The translations under genes and the position numbers were made by a program. From NCBI RefSeq assembly GCF_019711435.1, contig NZ_JAIGNK010000001.1, positions 62,001 through 126,000 on the forward strand: a DNA stretch of 64,000 nucleotides, written 5' to 3'. Shown here piece after piece: positions 1 to 9,570 of this stretch. Below the pieces are notes generated by a model. The model was not told where the DNA came from and did not search any database. It was given only the letters and a program-made list of their open reading frames with translations. Numbering within the stretch: position 1 is the first letter of the stretch; the number at the start of each line of letters is the position of its first letter. Origin of the DNA: Qipengyuania polymorpha (GTDB lineage: Bacteria > Pseudomonadota > Alphaproteobacteria > Sphingomonadales > Sphingomonadaceae).

Positions 1-984
<984 letters not shown>

Positions 985-1050
985 AAAAGCGCTGCTCCCG
1001 AAGCAGCCTGACGAGACAGCCCGCTAGCCGGGCCACGAGTTGGAGAGGAG

Positions 1051-1100
1051 GCCCCCGGCCGCGCCAAGGAGAGAGGGCGCGGACCGGGGGCTTTAAATTT
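1051..1100 (+). terminator. rho-independent terminator after pckA
   Basis: A long GC-rich stem pairs 1051-1065 with 1076-1091 around one bulged A, and is followed by TTTAAATTT. It lies in the gap between pckA and the next gene in the same direction, so it should end the pckA transcript. Confidence 0.75.
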
Positions 1101-1151
1101 GCCGCTCCACGCTTCATGCTGCGGAAAGCCCCCATGCGCGATAGGACCGCC

Positions 1152-1973
1152 ATGAATTTCCGCTCGTTCTTCCTGACCCTTCTCGCGCTCGGCTGCACCG
1201 TGCCGCTGTCTGCGCAGGAGGCCACGCCGCCGGTCGCGGTGGAGGAGGCATATAGCGGGCCTACGGTCTACAGGGCCGAAGTCCTTGCCACCTATCCGCA
1301 CGATGCCAGCGCCTTCACCCAGGGCCTGCTATGGCACGATGGCGCGCTCTACGAGAGCACGGGACGCGAAGGCCAGTCGGTCGTGCGCAAGGTCGATCTG
1401 GCGAGTGGCGAGGCGCTGCAGGAGACTGCCATTCCTGCCGACCAGTTCGGCGAAGGGCTGGCTCTCGTGGGTGGTGATTTCGTCAGCCTGACATGGCGCG
1501 ACGGTGTCATCCACCGCTGGGATGCGGATACGCTGGAGCACAAGACCTCGCGTGCTGAATATCCGCTCGAGGGCTGGGGCCTGACCACCTCGGATGAGGG
1601 CCTCGTCCATTCGGATGGCAGCGCTAAATTGCGCATTCTCGACCCCGACACCTACGAAGTGCGGCGCACTATCGACGTCACGATGAACGGCCGTCCGCTC
1701 CGCCGCCTCAACGAACTCGAGATGATCGACGGGCTGGTCTACGCCAATATCTGGGAGACGGCCTTCATTGTCGCCATCGACCCGGCAGATGGCGTGGTGA
1801 AGCGCCTCATCGACCTGCGCGCGCTCGCGCAGTCGGTGCCCGCGTCGGGCTCCGACGCGGTGCTCAACGGCATTGCCTGGGACGCGGACAACCGCCGTAT
1901 GTTCGTCACCGGCAAGCTCTGGCCCAGCCTGTTCGAAATCCGGTTGGTCGAAACCGACGCCGAGGTGCGTTAG
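1152..1973 (+). CDS. glutaminyl-peptide cyclotransferase, exported
   Basis: The 273-residue product begins with a signal peptide (MNFRSFF, hydrophobic stretch, cleavage near LSAQ at about residue 21). The rest resembles the bacterial/plant-type glutaminyl cyclase family, a beta-propeller that turns N-terminal glutamine into pyroglutamate. Visible family features are the AFTQGLLW segment, YESTGREGQS, and a late NELEMIDG/ANIW region. The ATG at 1152 is chosen because the signal peptide starts there; ATGs at 1116 and 1134 would add charged residues in front of it. The product probably acts in the periplasm. Its stop codon interlocks with that of the convergent gene. Confidence 0.85.
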   Translation: MNFRSFFLTLLALGCTVPLSAQEATPPVAVEEAYSGPTVYRAEVLATYPHDASAFTQGLLWHDGALYESTGREGQSVVRKVDLASGEALQETAIPADQFGEGLALVGGDFVSLTWRDGVIHRWDADTLEHKTSRAEYPLEGWGLTTSDEGLVHSDGSAKLRILDPDTYEVRRTIDVTMNGRPLRRLNELEMIDGLVYANIWETAFIVAIDPADGVVKRLIDLRALAQSVPASGSDAVLNGIAWDADNRRMFVTGKLWPSLFEIRLVETDAEVR

Positions 1974-3541
1974 GAGCCGGTGGGCTTTTTTGCCGCACCC
2001 TCTGCCACGGGGTCCTTTGCCTCGTTGCCGGTGGCTTTCGCTTCACCTTCTTCAGGCTGCCACGGCGTGCCTTCCTCGGCCTTTTCGAGCTGTGCGACAT
2101 AAAGCCGCGCGGTGTCGGCCAGTTCGCCGCCATGCGGATTGTTGGCCACCGGCGACAAGCCCACCAGCGCAAGGGCAATCTTGCCTTCGCCAGCCTGCAT
2201 CATGGCCGCATTCATCGCCAGCGCCTTGTCGAAGGGAGCAAGCTGCGAGGCGCGCTCCAGCGCATGTCGGGCAGTTTCGCTAGGCTCGGCGCCGCGCTCG
2301 ACGAAGCTTCGGTAGTAATGGATGAGCGGGACGGGGTGGTCGTTCTCCAGCCGGTTGAGGGCGCTGAAGGTCTCCATCGCCGTGGCATAGGCAGCGTCCT
2401 TGTCCTCGGCCTCCTCCGCTATCGAGAATTGCGCATAGCCCTTCTGCACGTAGGCATTGGGCCGCGAGGGGTCGAGCGCAATGGCGCGGTCGGCTGCAGC
2501 AATCGCGGCCTCGTTGAAACCGGCATCGAATTCCGCTTCGGCCAGGGCGACCTGCACGCCGGCATCATCGGGATATTTCGCGGCAATCTTGCGCGCTTCC
2601 TCGACCAAGTCGAGCGCCTCTTCACGCGTCACCCCGTGCTGTGAGACGATGCGCACGTCCATCATCTTGGCCTCGCCCTTGGGCAGTTCGCGCAATGTAA
2701 CGGGACGGGTGGTGAGCTGGTCGGGACCGATGCGGAAGAGCGACATCCTCTTCTGCTTGAGGTATTTCTTCAGGTCCTTGTCCAGCTGCTCGAGATCGCC
2801 AAACGCCTGCTTGCCGGCCTCCAGCGAGTCTGTGCCTTCATTGAGCAGCCTCCAGTAGCTCGTCAGCTGGCCCTTCCGGGCATCGTCGAAAATCAGCATG
2901 TGGAACAGCGCCCAGCTCGCGCCGTAAAAGCTGCCCGAGGCTTCGCGGTCGCTTTCGACGAAGGCTTTCGGGTCGAGCAGGTATTCCACCGGCGGGATGC
3001 CGGCGTAGGAGATCTCGTTGGCCCGGTGACGGGCAGGCATGCCCAGCTGCATTCCGCCTTCGGAATCGAAACTGCTCGCGGCAAAGAATTCCGCCGCGCC
3101 TTCGCCCAGCCAGCGCGGCATGGAGTGGCGGGCGCTCGAAATCAGGAAGTGATGCGCATATTCATGCAGCAGGATGACGGTCGAGAAATGCGGATAGCCG
3201 CTCTTGTTGCGGATGGTCTGCACGAATGCGCGCGAGGCCCCGGCGCGCGCGACATAGAAGCCGCCCACCCACCGGCTGCCGGTGAGTTCGCGCATATCGC
3301 CCTTGCCCCCGGCAACGAAGATGACCACCCGGTTGGACGGGCTGGGGGTCTCGATAGCGCGCCCCGTGACGAGGCTCATCGCCGAATGATAGCGTTCGAG
3401 ATTCTCGGCGAACCTCAGGATATCCTCCTCGCTATCGTCGGCATAGATGACGAAATGCTCGCTCGACGCCTCGTACCACTTGGCCTGTGCGGCAGTGCTG
3501 GCGAAAAGGGCCAGAAGCAGGGCTGCCAGGATCTTACGCAA
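1970..3541 (-). CDS. exported zinc-peptidase-like protein with C-terminal TPR region
   Basis: The 523-residue protein has a signal peptide (cleavage near AAQA, residue 20). A gluzincin-like zinc site is visible: HEYAH at residues 126-130 and GEGAAEFFA at 146-154, where the later Glu could be the third ligand. Residues about 330-450 show tetratricopeptide-like helices (for example PNAYVQKGYAQFSIAEE). The start is a TTG at 3541, chosen because GAGGGGAG precedes it by six bases and the signal peptide begins there. Substrate is unknown. The layout resembles DUF1570/peptidase-MA-like proteins; that assignment is by motif only. Confidence 0.75.
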   Translation of the reverse strand: MRKILAALLLALFASTAAQAKWYEASSEHFVIYADDSEEDILRFAENLERYHSAMSLVTGRAIETPSPSNRVVIFVAGGKGDMRELTGSRWVGGFYVARAGASRAFVQTIRNKSGYPHFSTVILLHEYAHHFLISSARHSMPRWLGEGAAEFFAASSFDSEGGMQLGMPARHRANEISYAGIPPVEYLLDPKAFVESDREASGSFYGASWALFHMLIFDDARKGQLTSYWRLLNEGTDSLEAGKQAFGDLEQLDKDLKKYLKQKRMSLFRIGPDQLTTRPVTLRELPKGEAKMMDVRIVSQHGVTREEALDLVEEARKIAAKYPDDAGVQVALAEAEFDAGFNEAAIAAADRAIALDPSRPNAYVQKGYAQFSIAEEAEDKDAAYATAMETFSALNRLENDHPVPLIHYYRSFVERGAEPSETARHALERASQLAPFDKALAMNAAMMQAGEGKIALALVGLSPVANNPHGGELADTARLYVAQLEKAEEGTPWQPEEGEAKATGNEAKDPVAEGAAKKPTGS

Positions 3542-3656
3542 TTGGTGCTCCCCTCAAGTCAGGACGAATGTCTTACTTGCGAAACACCAATATAGACCAC
3601 GTTTTCAAGAAATTGTGAAATCGAGGGAAAATTGCGGCGGCCGGGCGGGGGTGGCG

Positions 3657-5288
3657 TCAGACCTCGCTGGCGGGTGCGGCGAGCCTGTCGACATTGTCCC
3701 ACACGCGGCTGACCACGACCGAGCCTTCTCCCACCGCGCTCGCCACGCGCTTGACCGAACCTGCGCGCACGTCGCCCACGGCAAAGATGCCGTCGGTGCC
3801 GGTTTCGAAGGGCGTTTCGCGGCCCACTTGGGCGCCGGTCCTCACGAAGCCTTTCTCGTCCACCTCGACCATGCCCGAAAGCCAGTCGGTGTTCGGCGCG
3901 GCGCCAATCATGATGAACAGCGCGCGTGTGTCGATGCGCCGCTCGCCGCCGGGATCGGAGAAGGTGACCGCTTCCAAGTGCCCGTCGCCGTGCAGCTCGG
4001 TCACCTCGGTGTTGTAGTGGATGGTAACCGAGGGGTCGGCTTCGAGCCGCTGGGTGAGGTAGCTCGACATGCTGGAGGCAAGGCTGTCACCGCGCACCAC
4101 GAGATGCACATGCGCCGCGCTGCGGCTCAGATACATGGCCGCCTGCCCGGCCGAATTGCCGCCGCCAATGACCACCGCCTCGGTGCCGTGACAGAAGCGC
4201 GCTTCCATATCGGTCGCGGCGTAGAAGATGCCTGCGCCTTCCATGTCCTCCAGTCCCTCCAGCGGCAGGCGGCGGTACTGCACGCCGGTCGCCACGAGGA
4301 TGGACTTGGCGCAAACCTCGTCGCCATCGTCGAGCGCGACGCAGAAACTGCCGTCCCCCTTCCGGGTGACGCCTTGGACGCTGCGCGGCATGGCGAAGCG
4401 GGTGCCGAATTTCATCGCCTGTATCTGTCCGCGATAGACGAGGTCCGCGCCGCTGATGCCGGTGGGGAAGCCCATGTAGTTTTCGATGCGGCTGCTGGTG
4501 CCTGCCTGCCCGCCGATGGCCGTGTCCTCGATGGTGAGCGCGCACAGCCCCTCGCTTCCCGCATAGACCGAGGCGGCGACCCCCGCCGGGCCGGCGCCGA
4601 CGATGAGCACGTCGTAGAGCGTCTTGCGGCACACATCGAGGTCGAGCCCGAGGTGCTGCGCCATCTTTCGCGGGGTCGGGTCATCCATCACCTCGTCCTG
4701 CCCGAGGATGACCGAGGGCTTGTGGTCGGTGAGGTTGCAGGCCGCCAAGGTCTCGTCGTCGCGCCCGTCCATGTCGAGGCTCTGGAAGGGAATGCGGTTG
4801 CGGCTGAGGAATTGTTCGACCTTCTGCACCCTCGGATCGCGGTCGGCCCCGATGAGCTTCACATTGCTGTTCTTGAGTTCGAACTGGCGGCGGCGGCGGG
4901 CGGAAAAGACGCGGATGACATGGTCGGACAGCTCGGGCACGCGCGCCATCAGGTCGAGCATGTCCACGCGCGGCACTTCGAGCGTCCGCGTGGGCTTTGC
5001 TGCGCGCATCGGGAGGAAATAGGTGCCGGCGTTGAGGAAGGAGAGCTCGCCCATGAACTGGGTCGGGCCGAGCGAGCTATCGAGAAGGCGCGCTTCGGAA
5101 TAGGGGTCTTTCACTTCGATTTCGCCGTCGAGGACATAGACGAAGGTGTCGACCGTATCGCCGATTTCGGCGACCATTTCGCCCGGCTCGTAGGTCCGCT
5201 CCGTGCCGATTTCGCGCAGCATGGCGACATGATTGTCGGCCAGCGGCACGCGCGGCATGGTTTCAAGATTCTCGCCCAGCGCTTCCAT
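3657..5288 (-). CDS. cyclic-nucleotide-domain thioredoxin-reductase-like flavoprotein lacking CxxC
   Basis: The 543 residues contain three parts. Residues about 15-130 form a cNMP-binding (CRP-like) domain. Residues 140-215 resemble a glutaredoxin-like insert. From 225 on there is a thioredoxin-reductase flavoprotein with FAD motif GAGPAG (231-236), GGQAG (259-263), NADPH motif GGGNSAG near 375, and a late GIFAVGDVR flavin motif. Where true thioredoxin reductases carry the redox CxxC (family CATC), this protein reads FYAATDMEARFC, so the dithiol is missing. It may be an oxidoreductase with another acceptor, gated by a nucleotide or used as a sensor. AAGGGG precedes the ATG. It is not HTH-bearing, so not a transcription factor. 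Confidence 0.85.
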   Translation of the reverse strand: MEALGENLETMPRVPLADNHVAMLREIGTERTYEPGEMVAEIGDTVDTFVYVLDGEIEVKDPYSEARLLDSSLGPTQFMGELSFLNAGTYFLPMRAAKPTRTLEVPRVDMLDLMARVPELSDHVIRVFSARRRRQFELKNSNVKLIGADRDPRVQKVEQFLSRNRIPFQSLDMDGRDDETLAACNLTDHKPSVILGQDEVMDDPTPRKMAQHLGLDLDVCRKTLYDVLIVGAGPAGVAASVYAGSEGLCALTIEDTAIGGQAGTSSRIENYMGFPTGISGADLVYRGQIQAMKFGTRFAMPRSVQGVTRKGDGSFCVALDDGDEVCAKSILVATGVQYRRLPLEGLEDMEGAGIFYAATDMEARFCHGTEAVVIGGGNSAGQAAMYLSRSAAHVHLVVRGDSLASSMSSYLTQRLEADPSVTIHYNTEVTELHGDGHLEAVTFSDPGGERRIDTRALFIMIGAAPNTDWLSGMVEVDEKGFVRTGAQVGRETPFETGTDGIFAVGDVRAGSVKRVASAVGEGSVVVSRVWDNVDRLAAPASEV

Positions 5289-5344
5289 CAGGGTCCCCTT
5301 GGTATCAGCCCATAGATAGGGACGGTCAGGGCACGAAAAAGGTC

Positions 5345-7183
5345 CTAGCTGCGCGCGGCCTCGATGTAGCGGGTGACGTTGCGCTCCATGACATTCATCG
5401 GGGCATTGCCGCCGAGCACCACCGCGTCGTTGAACGCCCTGAAGTCATAGGCGCTGCCGAGTGCGGCCTCAGCGCGTTCGCGCTGTTCCACGATGCGGCT
5501 GTGGCCGAGCTTGTAGCCGGTCGCCTGTCCCGGCCAGCTGCAATAACGGTCGACTTCGCTGCCCACTTCGTCGGGGTTCGAGCCGTTGCGCTCGATGAAG
5601 AACTGGCGCGCCTTCTCACGGCTCCATCCCTTGGCGTGCAGGCCGGTGTCGACAACCATCCGGCAAGCGCGGAAGGCGAGGCTTTGGAGATAGCCGAGGC
5701 GGCCCACGGTAAAGTCGTCATAGGCACCCAGCTCGTCTGCCATCTGCTCGCCATAGAGCGCCCAGCCTTCGCTATAGGGATTGAAGGCGAGGATCGAACG
5801 GATGAGCGGCAGGCGGTTGGCGTATTCGCCCTGCCAGACATGGCCGGGGACCGCTTCGTGGAAGGTCAGGCTGGGGAGGTCGAACTTGCGGTGCAAGTCG
5901 GTTGAGCGCAGGTTGATCCAGAAGCGTCCGGGAATGGTCCCGTCCTTGCTGCCCGCGCCGCCATAGGCGCCCGCCGCGCCGGCTTCCTCGGCGACCGGGA
6001 TGCGGACGACTTCGAGATTTGGGTCCACCAGCGTATTGAAAGCGCGAGGCATCTGCGCGCGGATCCAGTCGATACGCTCGTTGATGAAATCCATGATTTG
6101 AGCCCGGCCCGTGTCGCCGTCAGCGAATTTATAGCGGTCGTCCTGCGCCAATGCGGTCATGCGCTCGCCAACGCTTCCCTGCGTGTATCCGATGCTGCGC
6201 AGGATGGGGTCCATCCGGCCGTGAAGCGCCCCCAGCTCCTCGAGGCCCTGCTGGTGGACCTCGTCGGGCGTGAGCGTGGTCGTGGTGCTCGAGCGCAGCG
6301 CCCAGGCGTAGAATTCGTCGCCTTGCGGACGGGCTGACATGCCGGGTGCCGACGTTGCTACCGCGCGCTGCGCCCTAAGCTCGACCAACTGGCGGTTGAG
6401 CGCCTCGGCGATGGGGCCGATTTCGATGACGAGGGCCTGGTCGGCGCGCGTCGTCGGCAAGCTCGATGCGACAAGTTTTTTCCGCAAATCGGCAGAGAAC
6501 AGTTCACCCTTACCAGCGCTCTCGATGGTCTGTTCCATCTGGGCGATAGCCTTGTCGAGCAGGAAATCGGGCGGCACCAGGCCCAGTGCGCGGGCCTTGC
6601 GGATGCGGGCCAGCTCGCCGCCGAACACTTGCGGCACCTGCTCCATCCGCTCGATATAGGCATCGGCATCCTGCGCCGTTTCCACCTTGTGGTCGCCCTG
6701 CATCGAGCGCGGCAGGAAGAGGTATTCGCCGCAATTCTGGATGACGGTGTAGGGCGCAGTGCGCCAGTTGCCGACGGGCGTATCGCCATATGGCAGGGCA
6801 AAGCCGTCGAGCGCCAGTTCATAGGCGCTTTCGACCACCTCGATATTGGTCAGGCTGTCGGTGTCGAGGCCTTCGCGGGGAAAAGCGCGTAGACGGGCAA
6901 GGTCGTCCTTGAGGGTAGAAGCGTAGGCCTGCTGTCCTTCCGGCGACTGGTCTTCCAGTTTGCCGCGCAGATAGGCGTGAGAACCTGTGTCCACGCCCAG
7001 TTCCGATGCACGCATCGGCTCGTGCCGGAGGAGGTTGTAGGCGACGCTTTCGAGAAGTTGGTCAACGTTCCCGCTGGATGCCCCGCGCGGCAGAGTGCTG
7101 CAACCACCAAGCGTGAGGGCGGTCGTCGCGCCGAGGCCTGCGAGGACCTGGCGGCGGGTGGCATCGAATGTCTGTGTGGTCAT
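5345..7183 (-). CDS. DUF885 family lipoprotein, probable metallopeptidase
   Basis: The 612-residue product starts with a twin-arginine-like signal (RRQVLAGLG) ending in a lipobox LGGC (Cys 28), so it is probably a Tat-exported lipoprotein. The body matches the DUF885 family, with the zinc-binding FHEAVPGH motif, the EGWALYGEQ segment and the late YKLGHSRI motif, features shared with M32-like carboxypeptidases. Length is typical for the family. The substrate is unknown; these proteins are thought to be cell-envelope peptidases. It lies 57 bp downstream of the flavoprotein gene's start and on the same strand, but an operon is not demonstrated. Confidence 0.85.
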   Translation of the reverse strand: MTTQTFDATRRQVLAGLGATTALTLGGCSTLPRGASSGNVDQLLESVAYNLLRHEPMRASELGVDTGSHAYLRGKLEDQSPEGQQAYASTLKDDLARLRAFPREGLDTDSLTNIEVVESAYELALDGFALPYGDTPVGNWRTAPYTVIQNCGEYLFLPRSMQGDHKVETAQDADAYIERMEQVPQVFGGELARIRKARALGLVPPDFLLDKAIAQMEQTIESAGKGELFSADLRKKLVASSLPTTRADQALVIEIGPIAEALNRQLVELRAQRAVATSAPGMSARPQGDEFYAWALRSSTTTTLTPDEVHQQGLEELGALHGRMDPILRSIGYTQGSVGERMTALAQDDRYKFADGDTGRAQIMDFINERIDWIRAQMPRAFNTLVDPNLEVVRIPVAEEAGAAGAYGGAGSKDGTIPGRFWINLRSTDLHRKFDLPSLTFHEAVPGHVWQGEYANRLPLIRSILAFNPYSEGWALYGEQMADELGAYDDFTVGRLGYLQSLAFRACRMVVDTGLHAKGWSREKARQFFIERNGSNPDEVGSEVDRYCSWPGQATGYKLGHSRIVEQRERAEAALGSAYDFRAFNDAVVLGGNAPMNVMERNVTRYIEAARS

Positions 7184-7221
7184 GCGGGAAGCATCTGCGC
7201 TTCCCGCCTAACACTGTCAAA

Positions 7222-7599
7222 TCAATCGAGGAATTCGGCCGGGACCTTGCCGCCATTGGCCGAAAGTTCACGCATGGTGCGCTTGTGCAGCCAGATATTG
7301 TCTTCCGCACTCCCCGAATAGTCCTCGCGCCCGAGCTCGGTCGCCAGAGCCTTGCGGTTCTCGTAACTAGAATCGACCCCGATGAGTTTCATCAGGTCGA
7401 CAATCGAGGTGCGCCAGTTCAACCGGTCCGCACCGGGCATGGAATCGAGGCTGTTCTCGACATCGACGATGGGCTTGGCCTGCGACTGGGTGACGGGGGC
7501 ATCGGCCCAGGCATTGCCGGTCTTGGTTTCAACCGGGGCTTCGTTGGCCTTGGCTTCCTTGCCGAAGATGGCATCCTTGATCTTGCTGAAAATTCCCAT
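7222..7599 (-). CDS. DUF3597 domain protein
   Basis: This small cytosolic protein of 125 residues starts MGIFSKIKDAIFGK and has a linker followed by a C-terminal domain with LNWRTSIVDLMKLIGVDSSY and MRELSANGGKVP. These are recognisable DUF3597 features; the domain is a helical fold of unknown function resembling a LysM-associated module in some proteins. A GGGGAG ribosome-binding site precedes the ATG. It lies 38 bp upstream of the DUF885 gene on the same strand and may be co-transcribed with it. Confidence 0.8.
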   Translation of the reverse strand: MGIFSKIKDAIFGKEAKANEAPVETKTGNAWADAPVTQSQAKPIVDVENSLDSMPGADRLNWRTSIVDLMKLIGVDSSYENRKALATELGREDYSGSAEDNIWLHKRTMRELSANGGKVPAEFLD

Positions 7600-7721
7600 G
7601 GAATACTCCCCTTGAACATGCGGTGCGGCAGGGTGCCGCTTTCTCGGACTATCAACGGCAGGAGTGCAGCCGCGTTCCGGAGCGGATTCCCAAATGCTGC
7701 GAATAGGGCTAGGAGCCGGAC

Positions 7722-7931
7722 ATGCTCGACTTTGTCCTTTCCGTCGTGGTGCTGGCCGCCATCCTGCTGTTCTTGGGCGCGTTCCTGCTGTGGAAGCGGA
7801 CAGGCAATTCGAAGAACGCGATGCTGATGGTCATCCTTGCACTGGTGGCGCTGGTGAATGTCGCCATCTGGACCGTGCCGACCGCAGACGGTGAAGCCCC
7901 GCTCGACAAGGTCGAACGGGGCTCGCGCTGA
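7722..7931 (+). CDS. small membrane protein, 69 aa
   Basis: The predicted product has two hydrophobic segments (about residues 3-25 and 33-54) separated by a short basic loop KRTGNSKNA, and a polar C-terminus with DGEAPLDKVERGSR. AGGAG lies seven bases before the ATG. No specific family is recognised with certainty, although short two-helix proteins like this are common in sphingomonads. It stands alone between DUF3597 and tonB, with only 21 bp to the convergent tonB stop. Confidence 0.7.
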   Translation: MLDFVLSVVVLAAILLFLGAFLLWKRTGNSKNAMLMVILALVALVNVAIWTVPTADGEAPLDKVERGSR

Positions 7932-7952
7932 GCTTGCTCCCAAGTCAGGAGG

Positions 7953-8627
7953 TTACTCGGGAAGCTGCCAGCGCACCGAGGAACTGAAGCTTCCGGCAAC
8001 CGGCTCTCCGTTCGAACCACGCGCAGGCTCGAAGCGGGCGCGGCTCTGGATGAGCTTGCAGGTTGCCTCGTCGAGTTCGGCATGGCCGGTGGAGCTGGTC
8101 ACACGGCAGCCGGTGACCTTGCCGCTGGCAGCGATGTCGAGCTTGAACCCTGCGACACCCTGATACTCGCGGCGCACCCACGAGGACTTGTAGTCGCGGT
8201 CACGCAGCCAGTCGCCCGGATTGTTGCGCGGCTTGGCCGAGACCGGGTCGAAGGTTGCCACCGGCGCGAGCGGCTCGGATTCGGCCTTCGGCATCGTGCC
8301 CGGCTGCGGCAAAGGCGGCAGCGGGTCGGGCATGATCTTTGTGTAGTCGATCTTCGGCTCCTCGATCTTGAAGTCGAATTCGCGCGGCGGGATGTAGGGT
8401 TTTGGGATCACCGGCGTCTCGGGGATAACCTCCTGCTTCTCGGGCGGCGGCGGCGGGGGCGGCGGGTCCTTCAGCGGGACTGCCACAAACCCCTCGTCCT
8501 CTTTCTCGATGATGGTCTGACTCACGGTCAGGCCGGTGATGACCGCGGCCCCGATAGCCAGCTGGACGATGACAGAACTCGCCAGCCCTGCGGCGGATGG
8601 CCCTTGGTGTTGGTCGACATATGACAT
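7953..8627 (-). CDS. tonB: TonB-family energy transducer
   Basis: The 224-residue protein has one N-terminal membrane helix (about 14-36), a proline-rich periplasmic stretch beginning with seven or more prolines, and a C-terminal TonB domain (about 145-224) with YQGVAGFKLDI and LDEATCKLIQ. It should couple the inner-membrane proton gradient to outer-membrane receptors for iron chelates or glycans. No exbB/exbD genes are nearby, so it must share those from elsewhere. A conserved 15-base element lies 37 bp upstream of the start and recurs upstream of the DUF4349 gene. Confidence 0.88.
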   Translation of the reverse strand: MSYVDQHQGPSAAGLASSVIVQLAIGAAVITGLTVSQTIIEKEDEGFVAVPLKDPPPPPPPPEKQEVIPETPVIPKPYIPPREFDFKIEEPKIDYTKIMPDPLPPLPQPGTMPKAESEPLAPVATFDPVSAKPRNNPGDWLRDRDYKSSWVRREYQGVAGFKLDIAASGKVTGCRVTSSTGHAELDEATCKLIQSRARFEPARGSNGEPVAGSFSSSVRWQLPE

Positions 8628-8663
8628 GGTCGGCTCCTCTCCTTGCGACTCCAGTTTGTGTTG

Positions 8664-8678
8664 ATGTTACAACATATC
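8664..8678 (-). promoter_or_regulatory. shared 15-base element upstream of tonB (copy 1)
   Basis: Read in the direction of tonB the element is GATATGTTGTAACAT, with the small palindrome TGTTGTAACA. A copy with a single mismatch lies at 13126-13140 upstream of the DUF4349 gene. It may be an operator or part of a promoter; the regulator is unknown. Confidence 0.4.
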
Positions 8679-8735
8679 AATTCAATTGCAAGAGAGGTTG
8701 TTCCGAGAGTTTCTGCGAGAGTGGTGTGCCGATAC

Positions 8736-8762
8736 GAAAAAGGGCCCGGAAACCGGACCCTC
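8736..8762 (-). terminator. terminator after the alpha/beta hydrolase
   Basis: Bases 8741-8749 pair with 8753-8761 with one mismatch around an AAA loop. On the minus strand the stem is followed by TTTTT, as expected for a rho-independent terminator of the hydrolase gene ending at 8788. Confidence 0.8.
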
Positions 8763-8787
8763 CTTCACTCGAATTGTCAGCAGCCAA

Positions 8788-9444
8788 TCACGTAATGGGG
8801 CAGGCCGGGTCGAGGCGGAAGTCGAGGTAATTGTCGACCGACTTCATCAGCTCTTCCTGCTCGTTCTCGAAGAAATGGTTGGCGCGCGGGATTTCCTCGT
8901 GGTGCACGGTGATGTGCTTCTGCGTGCGCAGCTTTTCGACCAGCTTCGTCACGGCATTGGGCTGGACCACCGTGTCCTGCGCGCCGTGAATGAAGATGCC
9001 GCTCGCCGGGCAGGGGGCGAGGAAGGAGAAGTCGTACATGCTCGCCGGGGCGCCGATCGAAATCCAGCCGCGGATTTCGGGGCGGCGCATGAGCAGCTGC
9101 ATGCCGATGAGCGAGCCAAAGCTCACACCGGCAATCCACGTCACGCTCGCGTCGGGATGGACCTGCTGCACCCAGTCCAATGCGCTTGCGGCATCCGACA
9201 GTTCGCCGATGCCGTTGTCGAAGCTGCCCTGGCTGCGACCGACGCCGCGGAAATTGAAGCGCAGGGTCGCGAACCCGCGGTTGACGAAGGTCTTGTAGAG
9301 CCGCTGCGTGATCTGCTCGTTCATCGTGCCGCCGCCCTGCGGGTGCGGGTGGAGAATCATCGCCACGGGCGCGCGCGGGCGGGGTCCGGGAGAGAAACGG
9401 CCTTCGAGACGGCCTTCGGGGCCGGGAAAGATGACGGTCGGCAT
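8788..9444 (-). CDS. alpha/beta hydrolase
   Basis: The 218-residue cytosolic enzyme matches the short dienelactone-hydrolase-like group of alpha/beta hydrolases. It carries HPHPQGGG (oxyanion region, about residues 32-39), the nucleophile elbow GVSFGS, the acid loop IHGAQDTVV and the late catalytic-His segment PRANHFF. The complete Ser-Asp-His set suggests it is active. The substrate is unknown. It is a single gene, with its own terminator and a divergent cysteine desulfurase operon on the other side. Confidence 0.85.
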   Translation of the reverse strand: MPTVIFPGPEGRLEGRFSPGPRPRAPVAMILHPHPQGGGTMNEQITQRLYKTFVNRGFATLRFNFRGVGRSQGSFDNGIGELSDAASALDWVQQVHPDASVTWIAGVSFGSLIGMQLLMRRPEIRGWISIGAPASMYDFSFLAPCPASGIFIHGAQDTVVQPNAVTKLVEKLRTQKHITVHHEEIPRANHFFENEQEELMKSVDNYLDFRLDPACPIT

Positions 9445-9570
9445 GGGGGAGATGTACCCTGGCAGAAATGTGAGGTGCGCGGCCTGTTAGGGCTTCACGC
9501 GAAGTTGCGCGCTATATAGGGATTTGTCTTCAATTCGCAATTATTTCGAGCACGTCCCGTCAAACCGCGC

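Noticed and set aside
3447-5315. 622-codon plus-strand open frame over the flavoprotein gene
   Set aside because: It is antisense to a recognisable FAD/NADPH enzyme with intact motifs.
7625-7645. Small hairpin GCGGCA/TGCCGC with TTTCT
   Set aside because: It lies in the leader between divergent genes (DUF3597 and a small membrane protein), so it is not a terminator of either.
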